A stretch of DNA of 64,000 bases from Parascedosporium putredinis (Eukaryota > Ascomycota > Sordariomycetes > Microascales > Microascaceae). Below, one piece after another: positions 41,638 to 52,455 of the stretch (position 1 is the stretch's first letter; each line of letters starts with the position of its first letter). The position numbers were made by a program, and so were the translations under genes. The stretch is taken from positions 2,666,001 through 2,730,000 of the forward strand of contig CASHTG010000015.1 in the NCBI GenBank assembly GCA_949357655.1, written 5' to 3'. The notes under the pieces were generated by a model. It was not told the DNA's origin. It made no database searches and saw nothing but the letters and a program-made list of their open reading frames with translations.

Positions 41638-42335
41638 GGTAGGCTAGCTACACTACACTGTGGCAGACTGAGAGAAGGTTAGCCTCCAAGAATCTCAACT
41701 CGAATCCAAGAGCGGCGACAACAGAATGTTTCTCAGTGTAATTCTAAAGCTAGAATACTATCACCATGTTGTTGGTCTGATTTGGATTGTTCATGAATAT
41801 TGGTCATCAGGGAAACCCTCTCCAGGGTGGAAAGAAGAAAAATCCATCGTGGAACGGGACAAGGGAATTTTACTTACAATTCTGCTGTGTGGTTGTGGAA
41901 GAAGGTTTTTTTCGACTTGAGAGCTCAAAATTTTGGCGTTTATGGTGTTCTAATATCGATGACTAAGCACTCCGGAGTGCCTTTTTCTCTTGAGCGACAG
42001 TTTCTCCAGTTCAGTTTTTTTTGGATGACTAATCATATTGATTGCCTTGATTGCCACCCACAAGACATACAGTTGACAAGCCCCGGATGGCCCACTCAAC
42101 TTTCCCGCCACAATTGCGGGGCAAGCCGGGTCGGGGGTGGCTTGCGTAATCCGTTTCCACCCGCTCTTCAGGCGGCCTCCGCCCGGCTCCTAGGCATGAC
42201 CTCTTTCCCCTTTACACATCTTTTTGAGTCAACCATAGCCTCGAGGTTCCTTCATCGTGCTATATTCGGCCTCATACGCCCTCGCCAGTTGGCCAGAGCT
42301 CCGAGGACGATTTCCATGATGGCTGCCGTGGGGGG
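41638..42335. promoter_or_regulatory. Upstream region of the 42336 gene
   Basis: About 700 bases of upstream sequence, possibly a divergent promoter if the candidate at 40176-41637 is real. No other gene is visible. Confidence 0.35.
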
Positions 42336-43629
42336 ATGTGGGCTCCAGTAGCCATGCGTCTCCTCCGGGTCGCTGTGGTGAAGACGACAGCCGCTGTACG
42401 AGCGCGGGTGGCCAACGCTGCCAAACCGCTACACAATCAAGCCCAACTATTTGGATTTCCGACCGCCTCGACCGGAAGGCAAGCTATCCATCCCATCGCC
42501 GCCATTCGCCAGTCGCGGCGTCTAACGAGATGGCATCACACAAACGTACACAAACACCTTGCCGGCACTATCCGGCAGTTTATGAATGGTGCCAACACCA
42601 ACGGTGCACGTCTACGCATCGACAGAAGCAAGTTCCCAACCTCCAAAACATCTACTCGCCTCTCACGGTTCACTGGCCAAGCGCCGTTCGCCAGTACCCT
42701 CCGGCCAAACCTAACTGGAGGGGCAATTCCACGAACCGCGGGAGGATATACTGTGGGGGTGGGAGCGCCCGCTACTTTTCCCATAGCCCAGCGGCCCCTG
42801 CGGAAGTCATCAATAATGTGTCGGCTGCGGTAAGGGCTTTCTGGACTTCAGGCCAACGAGCCCGCTTCAACGGTGTCGACGCCCAGGGTCGCGCCCAGTA
42901 TCGTGCGGTGTCGGATCTTGAGGATGAAGCCGCGCGACAGCTATATTCCTGCACCAAAACCACACCGGGATCGTTTGTCGACTTCCACCTCAGCCCCACC
43001 ATCACCGCGCTCAGTCCTCTCGCGTCGACTTTCCCCTTTGAGTCTGCGGCTATCGCCTGGCAGCAGCCCCAGAAGCCGAGCTCGTTTGCCGGGAGCCTCA
43101 GCCAGGAAGGCATGTTGAACGAGCTCGCCGCAGATTTTGCGAGGGCTTTCAAGGATCTCAGCATCATTTTCTCAGACATCAAGCGAATCGCAGCTCTAGG
43201 CGATCTTCCTGTGAAAATGGAGAAGCCAAATGTGCTCCGGGTACGGTTCCCGGAGTCGATGCAGGAACGCTGGAGCGACTGTGCGATGACCTGGGTGTGC
43301 AGCGTGGCTCCGTTGGAGAGGATCCTGACTTTGCACTTTCAATGGGTGTGCCAGTTGCTTTAAAATTTCCCTTTGCGCCGGGGAGCGAAGGGTCCCATTC
43401 CATGGCCTCGCCGAGGGACTCCCTTCGTTCCATGGACAGTGAAGACGTCGAGGAAGCCTTCATGGAGCTAGAGGACAATGTCTGGTTTTCTGACCCAGAA
43501 TGCCACGTCTCATCAGTTCCCCATTCCAGTTCCTTCGACTATGCATCACAAGATTACGAAGGGCTAGAAGGTATCTACAAATTCCTCCAGGAATGCGACC
43601 GACCTCCGCCTGCCTTTGCTTCTCGCTAG
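42336..43629 (+). CDS. Fungus-specific protein of the 'casein kinase II beta 2' annotation group
   Basis: The sequence matches, from memory, a conserved Aspergillus/Penicillium protein usually labelled 'casein kinase II beta 2 subunit'. Recognisable blocks are STLRPNLTGG, the GGARYFSH segment, PAEVINNVSAAVRAFW and the C-terminal YEGLEGIYKFLQECDR. It gives 431 residues without introns. The N-terminal 100 residues are basic and hydroxylated, compatible with a mitochondrial presequence. The core is predicted helical. I see no Cys4 zinc-binding motif of true CK2 beta, so the label says little about function. The start may be 42336 or the in-frame ATG at 42354 (MRLLRVAVVK), which resembles relatives better. 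Two single-base losses break the frame, near 42754-42765 and at 43249-43251; across both the protein continues in register. Confidence 0.8.
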
Positions 43630-44317
43630 AAGCCAAAATGTATGACCTCAATTCGTAACCTCTCAAGGTTCCAACCGACATGTATTGTTCCTTGCGTTTC
43701 TCACAACTGCTTCTGTCATTCCTTTTACTTAAAAATGAAAACAACACAAAAATCTATTCATGTATCATATACGACAGCTAGGCAACACTCCTAAATATCA
43801 AGTTTCCTGTTTCCAACCCGAATCACCCCCACAGTGTGAGCACCTGTGATATAACGTTTGTCGTTCTGAGCCATGATAAGCGATGGCGCCCAGAGGCTTT
43901 GACGGTCCTACATTTGATAGATCCATAGATGTAACAGAAAATAGAAAACTCGCATTTCATTATTTCTAACTAATACTGAATTGATACTCGAGCTCTATCA
44001 AGCAAGACCAGAGATGCAATCTTAAACATGCACGTCTCCTGACCTTGCGGCCATTTCGTTTGGTTTGATGCTCCAGCCTTAGGCATCTGTGGACAGTTGC
44101 TCTGCGCAAGCTCGACCGCCTTCCTCAAACATACAAGGCCTAAGATTAATTATGGGAGAGCTTCCGCCCATCCCACTTTCGAGTTCATCGAAAAGTTGTA
44201 TTCTGAATTCGCCAGGCAGTGTGGGTATAACTGAACAAAGTCTTTCCTTATTCCTACATAACCTCCCCCAAAGCGCGCCTTTAAACTGCGAGCCTCAATC
44301 TACCATCAGCAAGCACA
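43630..44317. promoter_or_regulatory. Presumed LSM8 promoter region
   Basis: Nearly 690 bases separate the stop at 43629 from the LSM8 start at 44318 on the same strand. It should hold a terminator and the LSM8 promoter. I see no distinct named element. Confidence 0.4.
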
Positions 44318-44815
44318 ATGGCCACCCTAGGCGGCTTTCTGAACAGTTCGTTCACCCCGCTCCCCACCAAAATCTCCTCTCGAAATTCCTCCCCCACCAT
44401 TCCCCTCTTGACTGCCGTAAAGCTAATCGCGCAAGCACAGAGAAAGTTTTGATCGTCACCGCCGATTCAAGGACCTAGTAGGCACCCTCGTGGCCACCGA
44501 CCAGAATACCAACCTTGTTCGTCACCTCGAGATCCATCTTCCCCAAATCTGCTTTGCTGTTTTACAAGAACCTGGGAGACTAACGCGTGCGGTTTATCTC
44601 GATCCTCTCTCCTTTTATAGGTTTTGCAAGATGCTCATGAGAGAGTAATACGGACACCAGACGATGACGAACCATCAGTCCAGGTTCCCTTGGGGCTGTA
44701 CCTCGTGCGCGGCGACAATGTCTGTACAGTAGGGCTTGTGGACGAGAAGTTAGACGAGAGCATCGATTGGAGCGCCGTCAAGGGCTCGGCGATCGGAGGG
44801 ATCAAGCACGTATAA
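44318..44815 (+). CDS. LSM8: U6 snRNA-associated Sm-like protein LSm8
   Basis: LSm8 is the subunit that distinguishes the nuclear LSm2-8 ring, which binds the U6 snRNA 3' end and supports spliceosome assembly. Three exons are 44318-44345, 44441-44516 and 44621-44815, separated by introns of 95 and 104 bases. Both introns begin GTTCGT and have CTAAT or CTAAC branch sites. The product has 99 residues, the family size. It opens MATLGGFLN, continues KKVLIVTADSRTLVGTL (Sm1) and carries the Sm2 signature LYLVRGDNVCTVG, followed by DEKLDESIDW. One base is missing at the CC of 44474-44475; without it the frame stops at TAG just after ADSRT. The gene lies 690 bases downstream of the 42336 gene and is convergent with the nucleoside hydrolase. 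Confidence 0.95.
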
Positions 44816-45178
44816 AATCTGCTGTTTAGTTCCCGTCCTCGAGACGGCGATGGTGTGGCGAGCTATGGTAGGGTTGTCCGGCCAGTGGTTATCATAGACT
44901 TCCTCGGGTCTTGATTCTTTGGTTTCGAGGTTGGTTGTGGACAACATCAAATTTGCATCAGACGGCGTTTTATGGTATGGGTTGGTAGAGCCACTATGTA
45001 TGAAGCGCCTCATTCTTCATTCCTTTTCTTTCTGTTTAAAAAATGATGACGAATATATTCATACTGTCCCTCTCCGTTTAAAGCTAGGCTTCAGGCCCTT
45101 GAGCCCGCAGAGAAGCTTGATGCTGCTCTTGATGCCCAGCTCCCCTGCTACCGAATTCAGAGAGGGTAAGAGGTGGCT
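44816..45178. other. Convergent intergenic region
   Basis: LSM8 and the nucleoside hydrolase end towards each other here, so both 3' UTRs and polyadenylation sites should lie in these 363 bases. A minus-strand frame overlapping it shows no conserved feature. Confidence 0.5.
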
Positions 45179-46814
45179 TTATCCAAAGATACGCTTCATA
45201 ATGTACCCGGCAAAGACCTTCTCACCAGGGGACGCCACCATCCTATTGATTCTATTTCCTCTCCTCGAGCTCAACCAACCGTGCTCATCGCCCGGGACCT
45301 CATCCATCATCAGGGCGTCTAATTGCACTTTTTCGTCCAAAACCTTGTCAATGTCGCTGCTTTCGGGCTTTTTGCGACCACGCCGGTCTACAATGTGTTT
45401 TCCACGGGACCACTGTCCACACGTTTCGACGCGAATATCTTCCGGTTCAGATGTTGGCCTCCATGCGGGATCCGACTGGGTAAGAAGATACCAAATGGTC
45501 ATGGGATCGTGGAGAGAGAGGCCAGGTTCAATACCGGGACCGACCATGGACTCAATCTTCTCAAAAGATTTCGAAAGGAAATGGTTTACCCATTGCGCAA
45601 GCGGACTGCCCTCCTCAACGCCTTGGCGGACACCCTCGGCGAAAAAGTCTTTGGAGAGAAGGTGAGGCTCCGTGATATCTAGGGGAAGAGCGTTAACTTG
45701 AGCCGACGAGAGAGATTCTCCGGATATGACGGAAGTGAGGCGATGCGCTCTGGAATTGGAGGCATGGTGGATTTCGGAGTTGCCGACGTCAGGGCGTATA
45801 CCCGCGCCGCAGCAACTGCATCCGCGTAGCAGTTGAACTCGGCTAAGGGAGTGATGTTTCCAGGCACGTCAACGGCCCCACCCATGACTACCAATTCCTT
45901 GACTCGCAGAAATGTCTCGGGGTCTTCAGCGGCGGCGAGAGCAATGTTGGTCATAGGCCCAAGGACGGCAATACTGATCGTGTCCACCGGGTTTTCACGC
46001 AGTAACCGCAAAATCTCCTTGTGCGCAGGGATTTTGGAAGGAATAAAAGAGGCCGTGTCAAGCTCAGATTCAGATAACTGGTCTCCGTCCTCGTGGAAGA
46101 GTGACTTCCACGTATCTGAGGAGATAGGTGGGGATACTGGTCATGGACGCCGTGCAGTCCGTCGGCGCCATCTAGTTGGTAAAATGTTAGGGGCTGCTGA
46201 AACACGCCAAAGTGGTGGCAGACTCATGAAGGTAACCGCTCACGGAAATGGTCCGCCATCAGGGCTTCATCCTCGAGGGGATGTTCTGGCCCCACGGCTA
46301 CGATAGGCTTAAACGCTCCCATGGTTTCAAAGCCGGCCGCTTTGGAGTTGGCCTGCCTCCAGGCCTTTTCCTTTTCGAGAACATGGAATAGCGAAACTAC
46401 ATTCCGTAGACAGCTAAAGAGTTGGTGATACCGGTATAAGCAGGCTTAATCAAGGTCGAAAGGCCTTAGCGCGGGTGTGTGGTAGAATTGCCATGGCGGG
46501 ATGCGCGGGGTCAGCGGGGTCGTACCTCTGTTGGGGAACATTGCCATAGGTAACGGAGATCATCAGAACCTCAAGTTCCTCGGGTGTGGAGGACAGAGCT
46601 AGCAGCATGGCTAGTATATCATCCACTCCTATTCTTTCCTTAATTAGCAAAACAGACCCTACGTGAGGTATGGGGGCATTCGGTAGTCGGCCGAAGTAGA
46701 TATCGGAGCCCTCCGAGGAGGGGTTCAGTTCCCACAACGCTGAATAGACGACCGACGGGAAGGACAAATCGTACCCGGATCAGTATCGATAATGATTCTG
46801 TTCTTGTGCGCCAT
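45179..46814 (-). CDS. Inosine-uridine preferring nucleoside hydrolase
   Basis: The enzyme hydrolyses the N-glycosidic bond of nucleosides to base and ribose in purine/pyrimidine salvage. The N-terminus carries the calcium- and ribose-binding motif IIIDTDPGVDD (residues about 7-17), split by an intron. Later motifs are VLGPMTNIALAA, VVMGGAV, the Asn-containing EFNCYADAVAA and the LHDP segment with the active-site-region His. Exons are 46814-46775, 46628-46526, 46413-46244 and 46171-45179; introns are 146, 112 and 72 bases with GTACGA, GTACGA and GTGAGC 5' sites. Single bases are missing at 46120-46121 and 45682-45685. The restored length is 435 residues, typical of long fungal members. No signal peptide is visible, so a cytosolic location is likely. 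Substrate preference cannot be read from the sequence. Confidence 0.95.
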
Positions 46815-47240
46815 TGTGTATGCAAGCCGGCACGATAACTATTCTGGAAATATAAGTTGAAGAAAAAGAAGGAAAAAAAGAAAATTAAGCACTGGTCGCG
46901 AATTCGTTTCGGTGATTCGGTGCGTGCCGCAAGGAACAAATTTATGGCTCTGGTTTATTACCAAAGGGTCGAAACTGTCCCGAGATGCCCTCTCTTGAAC
47001 TTTGGAGGATGCTGACAAGCTTTATTCACCGTTTCTAGGAAGTAAGATAGGAGCACCATGCATTAATCCAGTCCGGGAAGGTGATAGTAGAGATCAGTTG
47101 CTGTGTGACATTGCTATGGAGTTGGCACCACGAGATCAAGCATGCTCAAGGTTGTTTTGTCATCGGAGAGGTGGGGTCGTGGGGTCGTGTGAGCCTTGCT
47201 CTGGGAGCAGACCAAATAAAAGCCTTGGAATTGGGTGATC

Positions 47241-47269
47241 CAATAGATCCATGATAGATCTATCATTGG
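47241..47269. promoter_or_regulatory. Palindrome with flanking inverted CCAAT pentamers
   Basis: ATGATAGATCTATCAT at 47251-47266 is a perfect 16-bp inverted repeat. It is flanked by CCAAT (47240-47244) and ATTGG (47265-47269). A binding site for a dimeric regulator plus CCAAT-binding complex sites is possible, but it lies over 400 bases from the nearest start codon and I have no direct evidence of function. Confidence 0.35.
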
Positions 47270-49294
47270 TCTAATCTCCTTGGCCTGGATTGATGCGATG
47301 CGCGCCTATTGTGGGATAGCAAGTCCTCCAGATGAAGATACAATTCAACCTTAGGCCACTGGAGCAACGAGCTGAGGCTTCTACGATTGACGCGATAATC
47401 TGCGATCTCCGTCTATGGATCGATCTTCAACATGCTTCACATGGCCTACATATAGAGTCCGAACCTCACTCCCTAGTAAGCGAGGCAGGCTTGAGGACTT
47501 AGAGTCGAAGCTAGGAAACTTGATGCCTTTTGGCAGTGTTCAATGAATCCAGTCTAGTGGATTGACTGAATGGGAGAATCAATCATTGATGGGTACTTGT
47601 AGATGGACCTGTCCACGGGGGTGTTCCAGTGGGGGTCCGGATGGCGAAGCTCCAGTATTGACGCTTGAGTTGGTGAATAACGGCGGCCCATGCTCAACTG
47701 ATATCGCTCTCTTCACGTCAACACGCTCAAGATTGGTAAAAGATATGAGCCCGTTGTTATCAGTCGCCAGTTCCCCAGTGCGTTTGCCTCAGCTATTGAG
47801 CAGTAGCCCCTTTACTTTGCACAGAAAACCACTCTGTCTAACAACACGCAAGTTGGGGAAAGGACACGGTTCATCACTGGCAATAGAGGGATTCCTAGGT
47901 TTCATAATTCTGTGAAGCTCACACGCTTATTGGCCCTCGTTTTCAAGCTCCTCCTCTTCCTCGTCTCCCTCTCGATTCACACAGCTCCCGCGGCAGGAAC
48001 TCTGGCCCCTTTAAGATGCACTTCAGCCCATGTGTTAATCCTGTCTCAGAAGCAGGTGCCATTGCCGTCATGACCGGCAATTCGGCTTGATGGGTCCAGT
48101 CAGGACCTACCCGACTCGTATGTTCACGTACTCCCTCTACTTTCGCCAAGAATCAAGGTCTCTTCTTCCCAGCTTTCCCTCTAGGATGCACCTAAGCTAG
48201 AGAAAACTACTCGTAGAGAGCTGGAGGGAGGATTAATAGTTACATATCAGACCTGTGATGCCTCAATTGATACCGCGATTGAAGGAACATTCATGGAATA
48301 TGATGGATTGGTTGTCTGGGATATCTCAGGAGGTGGCAAATGATTTCGGCCGCTGGAAATATAGGGGTAAGCTAGAGTTTATTGCGCGGGCCTATACGAA
48401 TAGCTGATATGGCTCGTCAAGTGATCCTCTTGGATCCATTGATGGAGAGAAAGAAATATCTCGTGCTCGATTTAGTGATAGTCTTTGATTTCGTGTTTCG
48501 ATGCGAGCTTGGGCTGCTGGAGTGGTTTACAGTTGTTAGACTCATTCTCCCCTTTCCTCTTCTTTTGTTGTTAGGAGGGGAGCTAATCCCCGATGGATCC
48601 GATAACGTTGATGGTCAGATTGATGGATCTATTGAGAGTCGTGTCCTCAAGGGCCCCCTTTTCCTTTCTTTTTCCTTCTCCCCTTTTCTTTTCGGGGGTT
48701 TCCAGGAGGCATGGCGTCTGGAAGCAGCCATGGCAGCTTCCTCGGTGGAATTGAAAGATTAGGTGTGGCTAAAATCCGAGGATTATCCGAGAACAGAACC
48801 TTGCAAGGGCACTCGACTGCAAAGCCGACACCTGGCGTTTCTCTGCTTTTTGCCCCCTGCCCCCTACTGCCAAGACCCATCTGAACACGTCCATCAGCAC
48901 ACGTCCAGGGAATTTCTTTCTATCCTTCTTCCGCACCCTCCTGTCAATTGATTGAACAATCATCCTTCTCTCGCCATTTCCATATTGAAACATCCTGTTT
49001 CCTTTCCTAGCAGATAGGCCTTGTGATCCTATCTGTGTGCATTGCTTCAAGGAAAGTACGGTTGGTCAATAGCTTCCTTCCGCTTGCAAGCTATTTGGCC
49101 TGAGAGCAGCTCCTCTGTTCATTTGCCAACTCGGATAAAGGGCAGAGTTCTTTATCAAGGAATGCTTCTATCGATGCATTCATAGCCTTCATCCTCTTTC
49201 TTTTCTTGCCCTTGCCATCTCCTAGTGTCCATTGTCCTGGACTAAGTTCTTTCCGGCGCTGTTTCTTCGGTCGCCTAGTGGTAGAGCTACCTTG

Positions 49295-49361
49295 GTAAGT
49301 TCTCCTTGACCCATGTTGGCATTTTAGAAAGGAGAAACTAACTCATTCTAATTCTATATAG
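49295..49361 (+). other. Leader intron of the 49433 gene
   Basis: A 67-base interval starts GTAAGT and ends TATATAG, with CTAAC about 20 bases before the end. It precedes the ATG at 49433 by about 70 bases, so it fits a 5' UTR intron. The sequence just before it (TCGCCTAGTGGTAGAGC) looks like the start of a tRNA D arm, but no tRNA follows. Confidence 0.65.
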
Positions 49362-49432
49362 AAATCGGTGCTCATTACTCAATCTTGCGATCCTGATCCC
49401 CTACCTCCAGGAGCTGTCTAACAATCGAGAAT

Positions 49433-50717
49433 ATGAGCTCGTCCTCATATGTGACCACCGTTGGTGGCTATGTCGCGGTAGCTGCCATTGGCCTCACCCT
49501 ATACTATTCCACCCAAAAGGGCAAGAAGGGACCGGCCGCACCTCCTAGCAAGGCCCCTCGGAGCCGGAGCCCAGAGCCTCGAAAGGATAAGAAATCGGCC
49601 AAGAAGCAGCGTGTTGAGCAATATGCTCAAGAGGCTTCTTCCCAGAAACCCGCACCTGCACCTACCGCTGCCGAAAAGCGCAATGGGGCTTCTGTGTCCA
49701 AGCCGGCCGCCAAGGATGATGGCGATGACGAGCTCAACAATAAAGAGTTCGCTCGACAGCTATCGAGCGTGAAGCAAGGCAAGCAGTTTGTCGCCAAGAG
49801 TGGAAGCGAACAGAAGAGGCAGAAGTCGGTCAAGCAGTCGCGTGCTCAGGTCCAAGCTTTTGACGATGCCAAACCTTCTCCTCCATCTTCTACTGCTGGA
49901 ATTGACGCCGACGATGACGAGTCCCCCGCCTCTTCGCCCAAGGTCACCGCTGCCGATGCTGGCGATGTCAGCGATATGCTCGAGACCCCTGCCAATGGAC
50001 CTGCTAGCCTCCGCATTGTGCCCTCCGAGACCCCGAAGACCCAGAAAGCCAAGAAGGAAAAGAAGGCTCCTGAGCCCGCTCTGACCAAGAAGCAGAGGCA
50101 GAACCGCAAGAAGGCCGAGAATGCCAAGGCTGACAATGACGAGGCTGAGGCTGAGCGCAAGAAGCTGATGGAGGCCCAGCGACGTCTTGCCCGTGTCTCT
50201 GAGGGACGTGCGGCCAAGGATGGCTCCCAGTTCATGGCCTCGGTGAATGGCGGCTCTGCCTGGACTGCCGGCAAGCCTAACGGCCAAACGGCCCCTGCCC
50301 CTGCCGCCCCCGCCCCTGTCGCCGCGCCGCTCCTTGACACCTTTGAGCAGGCCCCGCTACTAAGCCCGCTCCGGCCCCTGCTGCTAAGCCCGCCAAGGCC
50401 GACGGCTGGATCTCCTCCCTCCCCTCCGAGGAGGAACAATTGGAGAGGCTCAAGTCTGAAGCCGAGGCCGATGAGTGGAACACTGTCAAGTCCTCCAAGG
50501 CCAAGAAGGCTAAGAAGGCCACCAACTCGGCCGATGAAAAGTGGAGGCGGCGGCCCCATCCAAGGCATCCGAACCTACCAAGGCCCCCGAACCCGTGCAA
50601 AAGACCCAGGCCCCCAATGGCAAGCCTGCCATCACCAAGAACTACGGATCCTTCTCGGCCCTCAGCACCCAAGGCCCTGAGGAGGAAGAGGAGCAGGAGC
50701 AGGAATGGGACGTTTAA
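49433..50717 (+). CDS. Unrecognised N-anchored, Lys/Glu/Ala-rich fungal protein
   Basis: I cannot name a function. After the two lost bases are allowed for, the gene encodes 428 residues. Residues about 6-26 (YVTTVGGYVAVAAIGLTLYY) form a single transmembrane segment followed at once by basic residues, so the rest probably faces the cytosol from the ER or outer mitochondrial membrane. The remainder is highly charged, with a probable coiled coil around KKQRQNRKKAENAKADNDEA and several low-complexity Pro/Ala stretches. Two segments look conserved and folded: ADGWISSLPSEEEQLERLKS with EADEWNTVKSSK, and the extreme C-terminus NYGSFSAL plus an acidic run ending EWDV. Losses are at 50352-50355 and 50537-50540; the uninterrupted frame otherwise ends in spurious Pro/Arg-rich text. 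I recall similar hypothetical proteins in Eurotiales. A ribosome- or RNA-associated role is a guess from composition only. Confidence 0.8.
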
Positions 50718-51879
50718 ACCAAGGAGCGATCCGGGTAGTGTCAGCGAGACAACCAGCTGTGCTCGAGTCAGCCCCTTGCACTCTATAGGCAAACGGACCA
50801 AACTCTCCATCTCAGCTCCTCCTTTTCTTCACCCTTACACCCTTCTCCCTCACCGTGGTACTGTACGATATGCGAAAACTAGATTCGCCCATACCAGAGG
50901 GCAGCCACGCCGCTGTTAATGGATTTCTGATTTCTTTTCCTCTTACTTGCAACATTTGTTTTCACTTGTTTGTGTTCCGAACCAAGCCGAACCGCTTCTT
51001 TAGTGGTCTAGCAGGGCAACCATATGCCCAGCTCCTCTGCGGTGGTGTATCATAACTTGCCAAAAGGGTGGGCTTTCAACGGCGTTTGGAGGCAAGGGAC
51101 GTGTGTGCGGCTGCAAATTTCGCAGTAGAGACTGCCTGCTTCGAGTGGAATCGTTCAGAACAAAAAGTGGGAGCAGAGCTTTCTTGGTCTTCTTGACAAC
51201 AGGCGGAAACATCGGTACGCTCTAGGGAAATAAACACCAACACCAACAAAAAAAACAACAACAAAAAGGAAAAAGAGCCGCGAAGAGGAGATTCTGTCTT
51301 CCCATTGCCGGCCATTAATATAGACATGTTCACAAAATGGCGTGTTGCGAGAAACGCAACCCAAGTTCCGGATCCTGCATTTTGTTAGTCACGGTCCTCT
51401 GTTGTATTTAGCCCAGGCTTCTACATGTGCTTGAAGCTAGATAGTGAAATTGATTCCATTTGTCTCAAATATCAACTCATTATGTGCTTGAGCCTATTTG
51501 TTCCAAGGTATCAATTCCAGCGGCGTCTACTAAATGTTGCCCTGGGGCCATGACTTGACCCTTTAGCCAGCGCTCCAAGCAAATGAAGCCTCGTCTGGAA
51601 ACGACGACCAGGGTAGATGAGGCTGGGGATAACCCGGCCCTGTTTACCAGGTGTGCCATACATCTAGTACCAACAACAAGCGGTAGGAGGGGTGTGCCTG
51701 ACGTTAGCCAGCCGATCATGCATGTAGACTAACGATATTTCCTCTCTACTCGACGATTTTTAACGTGGATCGGCGCTGGGTATCTACATCCTCTTCAAGT
51801 GACGCAATTTTTATTCTTCTCCCGGATCCACCACTCCATCCCCTTTCCTTATCACTGCAGTTAGGTTTACATCTGCTGT
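50718..51879. other. Convergent intergenic region
   Basis: The 49433 gene (+) and Tma17 (-) end towards each other, so the region should hold their 3' UTRs. I find no gene. Confidence 0.5.
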
Positions 51880-52455
51880 TCAAAGGTGCAGGCCATTCTC
51901 TCCTCCGGCGTCCGTCCCTTCATCATCGGAAGCCTCAAGCACCCTCATCCGCTCCTCTATTAATTTTGCCAGATCGGCGTCGCTCAATGAGCCCCCGCCC
52001 CCGGTAGTGTTTGGCTCCGCGCGGATTGTGCCGACCTGGAACGTCCCGTCGCTCCAGGCGGGGTGGGACCTGTCGGTCGTTGCGCTTTGGTTCGCCGTCG
52101 TCGCGTCTCCATTGGGGACGACACCGCGGTCCTGCTCCTCATCATCGCCCGGGTCCCTCTCGAACACGCCGGCCTCGAAATCCTCCCACTTTTCCCCCTC
52201 GTCTCTACCTCCGCCTTGAGGGCAGAAATCCGACCCGCCATGCGCTCGAGCACCACTTCGTTCTCGCGTATTGCCTCGACGCACACCTCATCGGGGGTCG
52301 GTCTCGGCAAAGGGCTTGAGCTCGGCGTTGGAGTATATGAGGTGGGAGACGGAGTTGCGTATTTCCAAGATCTTGAGGCGTAGGCTGACGAGGGGGAGGT
52401 CCTTGAGGGCTTCGGCGAAGCGCTCGAGCGAGATGGGTTCTGTCGGGCCGGACAT
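51880..52455 (-). CDS. tma17: Tma17/Adc17-like proteasome assembly chaperone
   Basis: In yeast Tma17 (Adc17) binds the proteasome ATPase Rpt6 and aids assembly of the 19S base under stress; it was first found associated with ribosomes. The match rests on the N-terminal helix pair and the block EAIRENEVVLERMAGRISALKAE, which parallels the yeast SVRENEIVL...ERVDALEQE region, and on the first helix with its ISHL/SVSHL-like turn before the acidic linker. The predicted product has 192 residues without introns: a helical half (about 1-85), a low-complexity acidic linker, and a C-terminal helix (SDADLAKLIEERMRVLEA). Two breaks occur: two bases lost in the run at 52293-52297 and one at 52194-52198. 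The start at 52455 is chosen because the family begins with a short leader then this helix. It is divergent from the rhomboid gene, 881 bases away. Confidence 0.78.

Larger units (their letters stand above)
46815..49432. promoter_or_regulatory. 2.6 kb divergent intergenic region
   Basis: This region separates two divergently transcribed genes, so both promoters should lie here. It looks more AT-rich than its surroundings by eye. It holds a 16-bp perfect palindrome flanked by inverted CCAAT pentamers (listed separately) and the leader intron of the downstream gene. Short protein-like frames at 46985-47900 on the plus strand are discussed as rejected. Confidence 0.45.

Noticed and set aside
46985..47920. 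Plus-strand protein-like frames starting with MPSLELWRM in the divergent region
   Set aside because: Several frame corrections and two in-frame stops are needed, and no family is recognised. The AT-richer composition alone makes chance translations look more like real protein.
48382..48762. 126-codon plus-strand frame with hydrophobic segments
   Set aside because: The hydrophobic parts come from CT-rich DNA, no conserved motif is visible, and it lies in the upstream region of a supported gene.
49270..49300. tRNA-like CGCCTAGTGGTAGAGC
   Set aside because: No anticodon or T arm follows; the next bases form a normal 5' splice site of a leader intron.
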